The notes: a model not told the origin generated them from the sequence alone. A stretch of DNA of 64,000 nucleotides from Flavobacterium frigoris (GCF_900111075.1 NZ_FOFZ01000010.1:1-64000), one strand, 5' to 3'. Positions 26,143-34,874 are shown, counted from the stretch's first letter. Translations and numbers: made by a program.

Positions 26143-26439
26143 CTATCTCAACACTACATCCTTCACCACATCGCGACGTAGTTCTTCATTTATCATGGTC
26201 ACAATTTTAGTTCTTCCATGACTTAACTCTTCACGCAACACAGACGAAGTCAACTCAACATACAGCGTACTTCCTTTAAGCACCACATTTTTAGTATAAC
26301 TATTTACCCCATTTCCCATCAGGTTTTTCCAGGCATCTTTCACATCAATCTGGTCCATTCCGGGCTGTAGTTTATTGACCTGAATAATTTGCTTTAAAAC
26401 ATCTCCTACCGTACTTTGATTATTTAGTCTTTTCGCCAT
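26143..26439 (-). CDS. DUF721 domain-containing protein (DciA-like)
   Basis: A 98-residue DUF721 protein. The domain is shared with DciA, which helps load the replicative helicase in many bacteria. The Bacteroidota versions are short stand-alone proteins like this one. The pattern MGNGVNSYTKNVVLKGSTL followed by LREELSHGRTKIVTMINEEL is typical. Its start overlaps the upstream lipoprotein gene by 20 bp, so the two are coupled. A helicase-loading role here is inference. Confidence 0.8.
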   Translation of the reverse strand: MAKRLNNQSTVGDVLKQIIQVNKLQPGMDQIDVKDAWKNLMGNGVNSYTKNVVLKGSTLYVELTSSVLREELSHGRTKIVTMINEELRRDVVKDVVLR

Positions 26440-26863
26440 CGCCTGTTAGATTTATTGCTCCCGTTTTCTTATAATGATATTCCTTTTTCTCTTCATTTCG
26501 CACCACTAACTCCTTATCAGAAATGGCAATTAATTCTTCACTCCATTTTGAGTAAGGGGTAGAATAATCTAAGAATGCTTTACCATCCTTAAATCGAACA
26601 TTTACATTTTCATACGCATCATTCACCAAAAAAGTACCGTTTAATTGTGGCATTACTTTCTTTCGAATCCCCTTATTATTCTTGTCAATTTCAAAAAAAT
26701 CATAACTTTCATTCATTTTATAATCCTTGTCTTCGCCTTTGTCAAAAACCACTTTTTCTATTTCCCAATAGCCATTTATTTTGGCAACATCAGTAGGTTC
26801 AATCTTTTGCTGACAGCCCACAAAAAGGAAAGACAGCACTAAAATTCTAAATGTATTTTTCAT
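26420..26863 (-). CDS. Hypothetical lipoprotein
   Basis: A lipoprotein of 147 residues. The signal sequence ends in a lipobox, LFVGC, with the lipidated cysteine at about residue 17. The mature part is strand-rich (INGYWEIEKVVFDKG, LNGTFLVNDA, VNVRFKDGKAFLDY), which suggests a small lipocalin-like barrel. I do not recognise a named family with confidence. ATG 26863 is preferred to ATG 26869. It overlaps the DUF721 gene by 20 bp. Repeat copy A2 lies upstream. Confidence 0.7.
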   Translation of the reverse strand: MKNTFRILVLSFLFVGCQQKIEPTDVAKINGYWEIEKVVFDKGEDKDYKMNESYDFFEIDKNNKGIRKKVMPQLNGTFLVNDAYENVNVRFKDGKAFLDYSTPYSKWSEELIAISDKELVVRNEEKKEYHYKKTGAINLTGDGEKTK

Positions 26864-26883
26864 AATCAATTATCTGGTTTTTT

Positions 26884-26970
26884 AGGAGCATTTTCCTGCT
26901 TTCCACTACAATCTTTTTATCTCGTCCTAAAAACGAGATAAAAAGGATTTTCGTTTCAATCAGGGCTAGG
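26884..26970 (+). repeat. Dispersed repeat family A, copy 2
   Basis: It starts AGGAGC, passes through CACTACAATC, a perfect 13-bp inner stem (CTTTTTATCTCGT at 26913-26925 with ACGAGATAAAAAG at 26933-26945), then GGATTTTC, and ends CAGGGCTAG. It lies in the divergent region between the lipoprotein gene and the serine hydrolase gene. Confidence 0.8.
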
Positions 26971-27101
26971 CTTTTTGATAAATAAGTTTAATATTTTTAT
27001 ACCACAAAGCTAAGCTTATTAAATTCAAAGAAAACAAAAATAGCAAAACACATTAAACTATTTTGATTATTTTTGATTAAAGAAAGACTAATCCCTACAA
27101 G

Positions 27102-28172
27102 ATGCCAAAATCGATACAATGTCTGCTAATCCTGCTATTATGCCTTGGATGCACCAAAGAAAATACAGAAACGAACCCTACTCCTTCTGCAACCAACTAC
27201 TTCCCTCCTTTAACGGGAACGCAGTGGGAAACAAAATCCATAGCCAGTCTGAATTGGAATCAAGGAGCTGTTCAACCTCTATTAGATTATTTAGAACTCA
27301 AAAATTCTAAGTCTTTTATTATTTTAATCAATGGTAAAATAGTCATGGAGAACTATTTTAATGGACATTCAGCAACAGCTAATTGGTATTGGGCAAGTGC
27401 TGGAAAAACACTTACAACTGCAGTGACAGGAATTGCAGAACAGGAAGGGTATTTAAACATCAATTCTAAAGTTTCAGATTATATTGGTGCTGGATGGACG
27501 AGCCTACCCTTGGCAAAAGAAAACTTGATTACTAATAAACATTTGCTGACCATGACATCCGGAATTGAGGATATTACAAATGGTGACGATGTCACTCCAG
27601 CAAGTTTAAAATATAAAGCAGATGCAGGAACACGTTGGGCATACCATAATGTATACGTCAAACTTCAAGATGTTGTGGCTAAAGCAACAAAACAAACTTG
27701 GAGCAACTATTTCAACACTAGACTAAGGGATAAGATTGGCATGGATGGCGCTTGGTTTGATTCTGGCAATAATTCCGTTTATGCCAGCACAACCAGAAGC
27801 ATGGCCCGCTTTGGACTATTAATGCTTAATAAAGGGAAATGGGAAAATACGATAATACTCAATGACAACTATTGTAATGACGCTACTACAACATCGCAAA
27901 ACATCAACCTTAGTTACGGCTATTTATGGTGGTTAAATGGAAAAAGTAGTTACCACTTGCCGCAATCACAATTGCAATTCTCGGGAAGTATTATTCCATT
28001 TGCCCCAAATGATATGTACATGGCTTTAGGAAAAAACGATCAGAAAATTTATGTTATTCCAAGCAAGAATATGGTAGTAATAAGAATGGGGGACGCCGCC
28101 GATAATATAAATCTGGCATTATCCGATTTTGATGAAACCTTATGGATAAAAATAAAAAGTCTCTATCAGTAA
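27102..28172 (+). CDS. Serine hydrolase, class C beta-lactamase family lipoprotein
   Basis: A 356-residue periplasmic or membrane-anchored lipoprotein. Its signal sequence ends at C17. The class C fold motifs are SAGK at residues 99-102 (the S-x-x-K nucleophile) and YHN at 182-184 (Y-x-N). Blocks such as MTSGIEDI and MARFGLLML are typical. These enzymes include esterases, D-amino-acid peptidases and penicillin-binding-like proteins. A drug-resistance role cannot be claimed. It is monocistronic. Confidence 0.88.
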   Translation: MPKSIQCLLILLLCLGCTKENTETNPTPSATNYFPPLTGTQWETKSIASLNWNQGAVQPLLDYLELKNSKSFIILINGKIVMENYFNGHSATANWYWASAGKTLTTAVTGIAEQEGYLNINSKVSDYIGAGWTSLPLAKENLITNKHLLTMTSGIEDITNGDDVTPASLKYKADAGTRWAYHNVYVKLQDVVAKATKQTWSNYFNTRLRDKIGMDGAWFDSGNNSVYASTTRSMARFGLLMLNKGKWENTIILNDNYCNDATTTSQNINLSYGYLWWLNGKSSYHLPQSQLQFSGSIIPFAPNDMYMALGKNDQKIYVIPSKNMVVIRMGDAADNINLALSDFDETLWIKIKSLYQ

Positions 28173-28242
28173 GAGCTCATTATTTCGTTTTTCTTTTGGC
28201 GATAAGCCCGAACAAAAAAACCGTAAAACCCATCGAAAACAA

Positions 28243-28277
28243 AAAAACATATCTGAATACACTCCAAATATGTTTTT
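28243..28277. terminator. Bidirectional terminator
   Basis: AAAAACATAT (28243-28252) and ATATGTTTTT (28268-28277) form a 10-bp stem between the convergent serine hydrolase gene and the small gene at 28306. Confidence 0.65.
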
Positions 28278-28305
28278 GTAAAAAGCCAAGTATAAACCTT
28301 ATTTT

Positions 28306-28725
28306 TTAAATCTCATCTTCTAAACAAACATCAAAAAACAAAATAACATTAGTCTTATAAAATCGATACGCTGAAAAATGGCTCTCAATATCTGCCCTAA
28401 ACCTTGTATGATTATTCAAATAAAAGGTCTCACATTGCACATCATCACACTCCCGAATCATTTCTAATTTATTAACAAATCCTAATAAATTGTTATTGTA
28501 TGATTCGTTAATATTCTCAACGTTAGTTAGATCAATAATCAAATTCTTCTTTTTTTGCTCATCGCAGTTTAAAATTTTAAAAATAGAAGAATATAGCATT
28601 CTCTTAAAAAAAAGAATTTCTATTCTAATAAGAGAAACGTCTTCTTTCCATCTTTCAATATCTAAATCCATGAACTTCATTTGAATATCATCGATTGTCT
28701 CGTGCTTATAAATTAAATCTTTCAT
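28306..28725 (-). CDS. Unknown 139-residue protein co-transcribed with a Gre-family gene
   Basis: I do not recognise this protein. It is acidic and mainly helical, with a long helical stretch at residues 15-60 (IERWKEDVSLIRIEILFFKR) and a possible small alpha/beta core after it (KNLIIDLTNVENI). It has no signal peptide and no membrane segment. Its start overlaps the stop of the upstream Gre-family gene by 4 bp (ATGA), which means tight translational coupling and probably a shared task. A two-way terminator follows. The link to RNA polymerase is inferred only from its neighbour. Confidence 0.65.
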   Translation of the reverse strand: MKDLIYKHETIDDIQMKFMDLDIERWKEDVSLIRIEILFFKRMLYSSIFKILNCDEQKKKNLIIDLTNVENINESYNNNLLGFVNKLEMIRECDDVQCETFYLNNHTRFRADIESHFSAYRFYKTNVILFFDVCLEDEI

Positions 28726-29138
28726 ATTGTTTCATTTTCTATAGTTCTACCTTTTTGCTGTACTCCAATAATCTTAATCGTATTAATCCCTGATGGAAAC
28801 TGCCATACAATTTCATCTCCAGTTGCATAGCCAAACAGAGCCAATGCCATCGGTGACAAAATAGATATTTTGTTTTGTTGAATATTACTTTTTTCAGGCG
28901 TTACAATTTGATAACTGCGTTCCACATTATAAGGAGTTTTAATACATACAATAGAATTATACCTAATCACATCTTGCGGCATAACGTCATAATCGAGCAT
29001 TTTTGCCGTCAACAGTTCTGTTCTTAGTTTTTTCATTGATTCTCTATAAACTTGATCTTCTTGATCTTGAGAATTAGCTATGCTTCGCATCAGTAAGCGG
29101 TACTCTTTTATATTTACTATTAGCTGACCGTATTTCAT
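28722..29138 (-). CDS. GreA/GreB-family protein (Rnk-like C-terminal domain)
   Basis: A 138-residue protein. Residues 60-132 form the GreA/GreB C-terminal FKBP-like domain (SYQIVTPEKSNIQQNKISIL, then PMALALFGYATGDEIVW). Residues 5-50 are a short helical region. It is shorter than the GreA coiled-coil, so it may bind RNA polymerase without the full transcript-cleavage activity, as Rnk-type proteins do. It forms an operon with the unknown gene at 28306 through a 4-bp overlap. It is separated from gdh by a strong hairpin. Confidence 0.8.
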   Translation of the reverse strand: MKYGQLIVNIKEYRLLMRSIANSQDQEDQVYRESMKKLRTELLTAKMLDYDVMPQDVIRYNSIVCIKTPYNVERSYQIVTPEKSNIQQNKISILSPMALALFGYATGDEIVWQFPSGINTIKIIGVQQKGRTIENETI

Positions 29139-29163
29139 AAATTAGTTGTAAAGTACAAATTCT

Positions 29164-29202
29164 AAAACCTTTATAGAAATGGGTAATAACTATAAAGGTT
29201 TT
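29164..29202 (-). terminator. Terminator after glutamate dehydrogenase
   Basis: AAAACCTTTATAG (29164-29176) and CTATAAAGGTTTT (29190-29202) form a perfect 13-bp stem with a 13-base loop. It sits 29 bp after the end of gdh, on the same strand, and before the Gre-family gene. Confidence 0.8.
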
Positions 29203-29230
29203 TAAAATCTGACAGAATTATTAAAAAAAT

Positions 29231-30511
29231 TTAAGGAAAAATACCTCTTTGAATGTAAGCGGTTTCTATTCTTGTAATTGCTAAAATATAAGCTGCAGTT
29301 CTCCAATCTATTTTGCCTTCCTTAACCAGCCCTTCCACTTTATAAAATACCTCTGAAAGTTTTTTATCAATCTTTTGCATCACTTCATCAAGTTGCCACA
29401 GTTCTCCATTCCTATTTTGCAGCCACTCAAAGTAGCTTCCTATAACACCTCCAGAATTACACAAAATATCGGGTATTATGGCAATTCCATTTTGTAATAA
29501 TATTTTTTCACCTTCCGTATCGATTGGCCCATTAGCACCCTCAGCGATAACATCTGCTTTGACTAAATAAGCATTATCCGCTGTAATTTGATTTCCTAAT
29601 GCAGCAGGAATAAGAATATCACATTCGACTCCAAAAAATAACTCTGGGTCAATTTCTTCTGCCCCTGTGAATCCTTGTATAGATCCTTTTCTTGGTTTCG
29701 AATGTTCAAATAATTCTTCAACCGCGATTCCCTTTTTATTAATAATAGAGGCATGAGCATCTTGTACAGCGACTAAAATAGCTCCTTCTTGTGTTAAAAA
29801 ATGAGAAGTCCAATAGCCTACATTACCAAAACCTTGAACAATAAACTTTTTGCCTTCCAAACTTTCGCCTCTACTTTTGTACAACAATTTAATTGTCAGA
29901 TACACTCCGTAACCAGTGGAACGATTTCTCCCTTCAAGACCTCCAGAACCGACTGGCTTCCCTGTTACGACATGCTGATTACGAGAGCGCTCTGATGATG
30001 ATTTAGTAGACATGAAAGTATCAGCCATCCATGCCATCGTTTGTTCATTAGTATTGACATCTGGTGCTGGGATATCATGTTCAGGCCCTATATTTTCTCC
30101 TAAAGCATATGTAAAACGACGTGTAATTCGTTCTAATTCCCCTATCGAATAATCTCGAGGATCAATTTGAATCCCTCCTTTTGCACCACCATAAGGCAAA
30201 CCTGCCAATGATGTTTTCCAAGTCATCCACATCGCAAGCGCTTTAGCATCGTCCACATTTACAGTTGGATGATAACGCAACCCTCCTTTATATGGTCCCA
30301 ATGCATTATTATGCTGGACACGATATCCTGTAAAAACCTGAACTCCACCATTATCCATTTTTACGGGAAAATGAAGTATAATTTCATTATTTGTTATTGA
30401 TAAAATTTTTCTAATGTTTGAGTTTAAGTTGATAGAATCAGCTGTTTTATTAAACTGTTCCATTACGTTGTCAAGCATGCTTCTTTTGGTCGCTTCTTTT
30501 ATAGCCATCAT
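29231..30511 (-). CDS. Glutamate dehydrogenase (Glu/Leu/Phe/Val dehydrogenase family)
   Basis: A 426-residue dehydrogenase that interconverts glutamate with 2-oxoglutarate and ammonia. The substrate loop GPYKGGLRYHPTVN and the lysine-bearing LPYGGAKGGIQ are intact. The NAD(P)-binding motif is VQGFGNVGYW near residue 226. The length fits the hexameric 410-430-residue class. Cofactor preference cannot be read safely. The gene ends before a strong terminator and follows a small Cys-rich gene by 6 bp, so those two are probably co-transcribed. Confidence 0.93.
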   Translation of the reverse strand: MMAIKEATKRSMLDNVMEQFNKTADSINLNSNIRKILSITNNEIILHFPVKMDNGGVQVFTGYRVQHNNALGPYKGGLRYHPTVNVDDAKALAMWMTWKTSLAGLPYGGAKGGIQIDPRDYSIGELERITRRFTYALGENIGPEHDIPAPDVNTNEQTMAWMADTFMSTKSSSERSRNQHVVTGKPVGSGGLEGRNRSTGYGVYLTIKLLYKSRGESLEGKKFIVQGFGNVGYWTSHFLTQEGAILVAVQDAHASIINKKGIAVEELFEHSKPRKGSIQGFTGAEEIDPELFFGVECDILIPAALGNQITADNAYLVKADVIAEGANGPIDTEGEKILLQNGIAIIPDILCNSGGVIGSYFEWLQNRNGELWQLDEVMQKIDKKLSEVFYKVEGLVKEGKIDWRTAAYILAITRIETAYIQRGIFP

Positions 30512-30517
30512 ATTAAT

Positions 30518-30739
30518 TTATTGATAATGTTCACAAAATATTTTGTTATTACGTTGCCAAGTGCAATGGATATTGCTATCACAATTGATACATAATCCAA
30601 CGTTCACTTCTCCTTTAAAAGCTGATTCTTCTTTTGCAACGGCAGAAAAATCCAAGTCAATGATCATTTTATCTCTTTTGACTTTTCTTTTAATGGCTAC
30701 AGGAATAGAATCAATCCCTTTTTTCTCTAGAATGTTCAT
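30518..30739 (-). CDS. Small Cys/His-cluster protein ahead of glutamate dehydrogenase
   Basis: A protein of 73 residues from ATG 30739. The open frame continues back to 30835, but that part would lie against a terminator and is less likely to be translated. The C-terminal 25 residues hold CINC, HC and CEH: C50, C53, H58, C59, C69 and H71. That pattern could hold zinc or an iron-sulfur cluster. The rest is basic and then acidic. It ends 6 bp before gdh, so it is probably the first gene of that transcript. I do not recognise the family. A redox or nitrogen-sensing role is speculation. Confidence 0.65.
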   Translation of the reverse strand: MNILEKKGIDSIPVAIKRKVKRDKMIIDLDFSAVAKEESAFKGEVNVGLCINCDSNIHCTWQRNNKIFCEHYQ

Positions 30740-30841
30740 CTCATCTAATTTTAATGTTTGTTTAGTAAAAAACAGCATTTGTTTCCATAACAATAGACAA
30801 ACTGCATGCCAATGGGACATATCAGAATAGCACAAACAACA

Positions 30842-30864
30842 AAACCCTTGAAATCAAAGGGTTT
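30842..30864 (-). terminator. Terminator after the two-component operon
   Basis: AAACCCTT (30842-30849) and AAGGGTTT (30857-30864) form an 8-bp stem with flanking A and T runs. It lies 87 bp after the response-regulator stop and before the small Cys/His gene. Confidence 0.65.
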
Positions 30865-30950
30865 ATAAAAAACACAGATTGTATTATGCGAAAAAGTAGT
30901 GGGGAGAAATTACCCGAAAGAGGAGAAATTCCTCGGATAAATAAGAGAGA

Positions 30951-32285
30951 TTACTCTATTTTTTGACGTAGTGTTTTTCGATCAATTTGAAGAATTTCAG
31001 CAGCTCGCGTTTTATTATTATCAACTGCCGCAAGCACTTTTAGAATATGCGCTTTTTCAATATCTTTTAATGTTCTAAGTTCTTCTTTTTCAAAAGGCAT
31101 AGGGTATTTTAAGTACTCAGGCACATCCGCAACTTCAATTTGATCACCACTCATGATAATCATTCTTTGAATTACGTTTTCTAATTCCCGCACGTTTCCT
31201 GGCCAAGAATGACGCATTAAAACCAAAACAACCTTCTCTGAAATAGTTATTTTAGGTTTACTATACTCAGCGCCGTATTTATAAAGAAAAGTAGTTATCA
31301 ATAGCCTTATGTCGCTTTTACGATTACGAAGCGGTGGTGTTTCAATATTCACTACATTTAATCTATAATAAAGATCTTCACGAAAACTGCCCTTACTACA
31401 CATTTCATATAAATTATTGTTAGTAGCAGCAATAATTCTCAGCTCTATTTTTTGAGTTTTCTGAGAACCAATCATACTGACCTCCTTTTCTTGCAATACT
31501 CGCAGTAATCTGGTTTGAACTGCTAATGGAGCCGTTCCTATTTCATCTAAAAATATAGTACCACCAGCAGCAGCTTGGAAAAAACCATCTCGGGTATCAT
31601 TTGCACCGGTAAAAGCCCCTTTTACGTATCCAAAAAGTTCCGATTCCATTAAATTCTCGGGTATAGCGCCACAATTTACAGCAATAAAAGGTTTCGAAGA
31701 AAAAGCGCCTTCATAATGAATTGCTCTAGCAACTAATTCCTTTCCTGTGCCACTCTCTCCTTGGATTAATACGGTAGCTCTATTGTCTTTAACGCGTTGA
31801 ATCAAATCTACCAATTGGACAATCTGTTGCGACTGCCCAACGATTCCTGCGTATTCCGTTATATTATCTGTAGAAGGAATACTCGTTTCATTAGTACTCG
31901 TTTTAGCATCCTCTTTCGAATCAATTAAAGCTTGCACTGCCTTTTTTAACTCATCGTTGGTAAACGGTTTTGCCAAATAATCCAAAGCGCCTGATTTTAC
32001 CGCCTCAATCGCGCTATCTACCGAAGGAAATCCTGTAATAACGAGTTTAGGAATAGTCGGGAAATGTTCTTGAACATATTTTACTAACTCAATACCATTA
32101 ATACCTGGCATTTGCAAATCAGTAATTAGCAAATCTATGGTGCTGAATTTTAATATCTCAATTGCCTCCACAACGGAAGAAGCTTTATAAGTATGAAAAT
32201 TTTGAGCTTTCAAATTGCGATGAAGCAACTCAAGCATATCATAATTATCGTCAACAATTAGAATGTTTTCTTTCTTTAATTTCAT
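30951..32285 (-). CDS. Sigma-54-dependent response regulator (NtrC family)
   Basis: A 444-residue transcription activator. Residues 5-120 are a receiver domain with phosphoacceptor D56 (LLITDLQMP). Residues 145-375 are the AAA+ domain, with Walker A GESGTGKE and the sigma-54 contact loop GAFTGA. The last 45 residues are a Fis-type helix-turn-helix (TRAAEILQIDRKTLRQKI). It overlaps the sensor kinase gene by one base, so the pair is an operon. Target genes are unknown. The gene closest downstream is the small Cys/His gene and gdh, which makes nitrogen control tempting but unproved. Confidence 0.93.
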   Translation of the reverse strand: MKLKKENILIVDDNYDMLELLHRNLKAQNFHTYKASSVVEAIEILKFSTIDLLITDLQMPGINGIELVKYVQEHFPTIPKLVITGFPSVDSAIEAVKSGALDYLAKPFTNDELKKAVQALIDSKEDAKTSTNETSIPSTDNITEYAGIVGQSQQIVQLVDLIQRVKDNRATVLIQGESGTGKELVARAIHYEGAFSSKPFIAVNCGAIPENLMESELFGYVKGAFTGANDTRDGFFQAAAGGTIFLDEIGTAPLAVQTRLLRVLQEKEVSMIGSQKTQKIELRIIAATNNNLYEMCSKGSFREDLYYRLNVVNIETPPLRNRKSDIRLLITTFLYKYGAEYSKPKITISEKVVLVLMRHSWPGNVRELENVIQRMIIMSGDQIEVADVPEYLKYPMPFEKEELRTLKDIEKAHILKVLAAVDNNKTRAAEILQIDRKTLRQKIE

Positions 32286-33385
32286 TACATCATCTTTAAG
32301 GGTAATCTCACTTGGAAAATAGTTCCTTGAGGTACATTATCAATAGAGAGAATATCCCCTTTATGGCTTTTAACAATTCCATGTACTACACTAAGTCCTA
32401 AACCAGAACCTTCTCCAATAGGTTTTGTAGTAAAAAAAGGTTCAAATATTTTAGACTTCAATCCTTCTTCTATACCAGGTCCCTGATCGGCTATTTCTAT
32501 AACAAAATTCGATTCCTCTGAATACACTTTTACTTTAATAACCGTGTCTCTAGGCGACACATAAATAGCATTTATCAGAATATTAAATAAGACTTGAGTA
32601 AGTTGAATAGAATCTAGCTGTCCTTCTAATTGAGGGTCATTAAAGTCAAACTCATAGCTAATTTCGGCTTTCTTGAAATTTGGTCCCAATAAACTTAATG
32701 CTTCTGAAACAATCGGTATAATTTTAACAAACTTCATGTTTTGTGGCATTTCGCACGAAAAAAACATAAGCTTCTTAACCACTTCCCTGGAATAGATAGC
32801 CGCCTTAATAATCTTATCGGTGTCTAATTGCGATTGTTTATCTTTAGTTCGTTCTCGAATGAACTCTGCAAAACCAAGAATGTTTCCTAGTGGCGTATTT
32901 AATTCGTGAGCGATACCAGCTGTAATTTCTCCTAAAATAGAGAGACGATCTGCTCGTTCAACACTTCGTTTCAACAATTCTTCTTTCCCCTTATTTAATT
33001 GTCGCTCATAAAACACACTAATATCTGAAGACACTTTATTAAGTAGCTTTTGCTCATCGGCCAAAAAGTGATCTTTTGAAAACTGACCTGATGGATAATG
33101 CACTTTTACATATCCTTTATTTTCATTAAAAATGATTATAGATGACCTTTGAAAAACAGTGTTTTGTGGGATTACACTCGTGGCGTAATAATAATTCTCT
33201 AGCTGCAATTCTACAATTGATTGCTCTGAAAATCGCCAAGCATTTTTTAAAATAGAACAAATCTTATCTAAAGTCTCTGAGATCGATTCTTCATGCTGAA
33301 CAATCACTGACGAAACATCATACAAACAAGATAATTCCTTAATTCGCTCTTGAAGTATTTCTTCTGTAGATATAGTGGAATCCAT
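32285..33385 (-). CDS. Sensor histidine kinase, cytoplasmic
   Basis: A 366-residue histidine kinase without a signal peptide or membrane helix, so the signal is probably sensed inside the cell. Residues 10-130 resemble a GAF-type sensor with many strands and a coiled-coil exit. The HisKA domain has H160 in GIAHELNTPLGN. The ATPase domain shows N, G1 and G2 boxes (NILINAIYVSP, DQGPGIEEG, GEGSGLGLSVV). It shares a one-base overlap with the NtrC-type regulator, its obvious partner. The ligand is unknown. Confidence 0.92.
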   Translation of the reverse strand: MDSTISTEEILQERIKELSCLYDVSSVIVQHEESISETLDKICSILKNAWRFSEQSIVELQLENYYYATSVIPQNTVFQRSSIIIFNENKGYVKVHYPSGQFSKDHFLADEQKLLNKVSSDISVFYERQLNKGKEELLKRSVERADRLSILGEITAGIAHELNTPLGNILGFAEFIRERTKDKQSQLDTDKIIKAAIYSREVVKKLMFFSCEMPQNMKFVKIIPIVSEALSLLGPNFKKAEISYEFDFNDPQLEGQLDSIQLTQVLFNILINAIYVSPRDTVIKVKVYSEESNFVIEIADQGPGIEEGLKSKIFEPFFTTKPIGEGSGLGLSVVHGIVKSHKGDILSIDNVPQGTIFQVRLPLKMM

Positions 33386-33456
33386 AGTTCCTAAAGTGAT
33401 AGATTATATAGAAAATCAGCTTAAACGTAACCTGTGATTACAACAATACTTTTAAG

Positions 33457-33630
33457 TCACTTTTTCCTGGCTCTAAAGAAACCAAAAATAAAATATAATC
33501 CCCCTGCAATTAATAATACATAATAAAGAACAACATTTTTATCTCGAATCACATTTGACAAAACAAAGCAAACAACACTGATTAAATACAAAATGATCGG
33601 GTTCGTATTTTTAATTGAAGAGAAATTCAT
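33457..33630 (-). CDS. Small two-helix membrane protein downstream of ftsY
   Basis: A 57-residue frame with ATG at 33628-33630 and TGA at 33457. It encodes MNFSSIKNTNPIILYLISVV at the start, followed by a short polar turn, a second hydrophobic helix (NVVLYYVLLIAGGLYFIFG) and the basic end RARKK. Both helices are clean and the start lies 9 bp after the ftsY stop, which argues for a real co-transcribed gene. Its family is unknown to me. The positive C-terminus predicts both ends in the cytoplasm. Confidence 0.6.
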   Translation of the reverse strand: MNFSSIKNTNPIILYLISVVCFVLSNVIRDKNVVLYYVLLIAGGLYFIFGFFRARKK

Positions 33631-33639
33631 AGGGTTATT

Positions 33640-34593
33640 TTATTTAAAGAAAGAATCTACAAATTCGTGTTTATTGAATACTTGCAGGTCTTCTATTCCT
33701 TCGCCTACTCCAATATATTTTACAGGAATTTTAAATTGATCTGAAATCCCAATGACAACGCCACCTTTTGCAGTACCGTCTAATTTGGTTACAGCAAGTG
33801 AAGTCACCTCAGTAGCAGCTGTGAACTGTTTAGCTTGCTCAAAAGCATTTTGACCGGTTGAACCATCCAAAACTAATAAAACGTCATGAGGAGCATCAGA
33901 AACAACTTTTTGCATCACGCGTTTTACTTTGGTCAATTCATTCATCAGATTGACTTTGTTGTGTAAGCGTCCTGCCGTATCAATTATTACGATATCAGCA
34001 TCTTGAGCAACCGCTGATTGCAAAGTATCAAATGCCACCGAAGCAGGATCAGAACCCATGTTTTGTCTAACGATAGGAACTCCTACCCTGTCAGCCCAAA
34101 TTTGTAATTGATCTATTGCAGCGGCACGAAAGGTATCTCCAGCACCTAAAACTACTTTATAACCCGCTTTTTTAAATTGGTATGCAAGTTTTCCAATAGT
34201 CGTTGTTTTACCAACACCATTTACACCTACTACCATTAAAACATATGGTTTTTTATCTTTTGGAATTACAAATTCTGTTGCTTCTCCTGTATTGGTTTCA
34301 GAAAGCAGACCAGAAATTTCTTCTTGCAGAATTTTATTAAGTTCTTCAATACCTAGATATTTATCAGCCGCCACACGACTTTCTATACGGGTAATGATTT
34401 TAAGGGTGGTATTCACTCCTACATCGGAGGAAACTAGAATTTCCTCTAAATTATCCAACACAGCATCATCAACTTTAGACTTTCCTGCAACAGCTTTACT
34501 TAACTTAGAAAAGAAAGTTGTTTTTGATTTTTCGAGACTTTTATCTAAAGTCTCTTTTTTTTCCGATGAAAATATTCTTTTAAAAAAACTCAT
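33640..34593 (-). CDS. ftsY: Signal recognition particle receptor FtsY
   Basis: A 317-residue SRP receptor GTPase that hands ribosomes translating membrane proteins to the translocon. The NG domain is complete: four-helix N domain at about 20-95, G1 GVNGVGKTTTIGKLA, G3 DTAGR and G4 TKLDG. The acidic A domain seen in Escherichia coli is missing, as is normal in Bacteroidota. It sits downstream of rpmB, rpmG and the DUF4295 gene, a conserved Bacteroidota cluster, but a hairpin at 34672-34701 separates it from them. Confidence 0.95.
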   Translation of the reverse strand: MSFFKRIFSSEKKETLDKSLEKSKTTFFSKLSKAVAGKSKVDDAVLDNLEEILVSSDVGVNTTLKIITRIESRVAADKYLGIEELNKILQEEISGLLSETNTGEATEFVIPKDKKPYVLMVVGVNGVGKTTTIGKLAYQFKKAGYKVVLGAGDTFRAAAIDQLQIWADRVGVPIVRQNMGSDPASVAFDTLQSAVAQDADIVIIDTAGRLHNKVNLMNELTKVKRVMQKVVSDAPHDVLLVLDGSTGQNAFEQAKQFTAATEVTSLAVTKLDGTAKGGVVIGISDQFKIPVKYIGVGEGIEDLQVFNKHEFVDSFFK

Positions 34594-34671
34594 TGTATTA
34601 CCAGTGTTAGGAATGAAGCATTAGACACAATGAACTAACACGCTCTTCTGAACGGTAAAGATATAAAATAA

Positions 34672-34701
34672 AAAAGCTACTTCCGAATGAAAGTAGCTTT
34701 T
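34672..34701 (-). terminator. Hairpin between DUF4295 gene and ftsY
   Basis: AAAAGCTACTT (34672-34682) pairs with AAGTAGCTTTT (34691-34701) with an eight-base loop. It probably attenuates read-through from the ribosomal protein genes into ftsY. Confidence 0.7.
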
Positions 34702-34721
34702 CTATATAATGCATTTCTTAA

Positions 34722-34874
34722 TTAATTCTTTTTCAAGAATTCATCAACTAGTTCAGGTGCCATTATAGATTCTACGAATGTATAAGCCCCAGTTTTTGGA
34801 GATTTCACCATCTTGATGGCTTTTGATAATCTCTTAGAAGATGTTTGTAACGTTGCTACTGTTTTCTTTGCCAT
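34722..34874 (-). CDS. DUF4295 small basic protein (ribosome-linked)
   Basis: A 50-residue protein (MAKKTVATLQTSSKRLSKAI at the start, ending EFLKKN) with ATG at 34872-34874 and TAA at 34722. It belongs to DUF4295, found in Bacteroidota directly after rpmG. It is very basic at its N-terminus, as expected for an RNA- or ribosome-binding protein. Its place in the rpmB-rpmG cluster supports a ribosomal role, which is inferred. Confidence 0.88.
   Translation of the reverse strand: MAKKTVATLQTSSKRLSKAIKMVKSPKTGAYTFVESIMAPELVDEFLKKN

Noticed and set aside
27102..28172. Serine hydrolase as a drug-resistance beta-lactamase
   Set aside because: The S-x-x-K and Y-x-N motifs are shared by many esterases and peptidases. 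A lactamase claim is not supported by the sequence or the neighbours.
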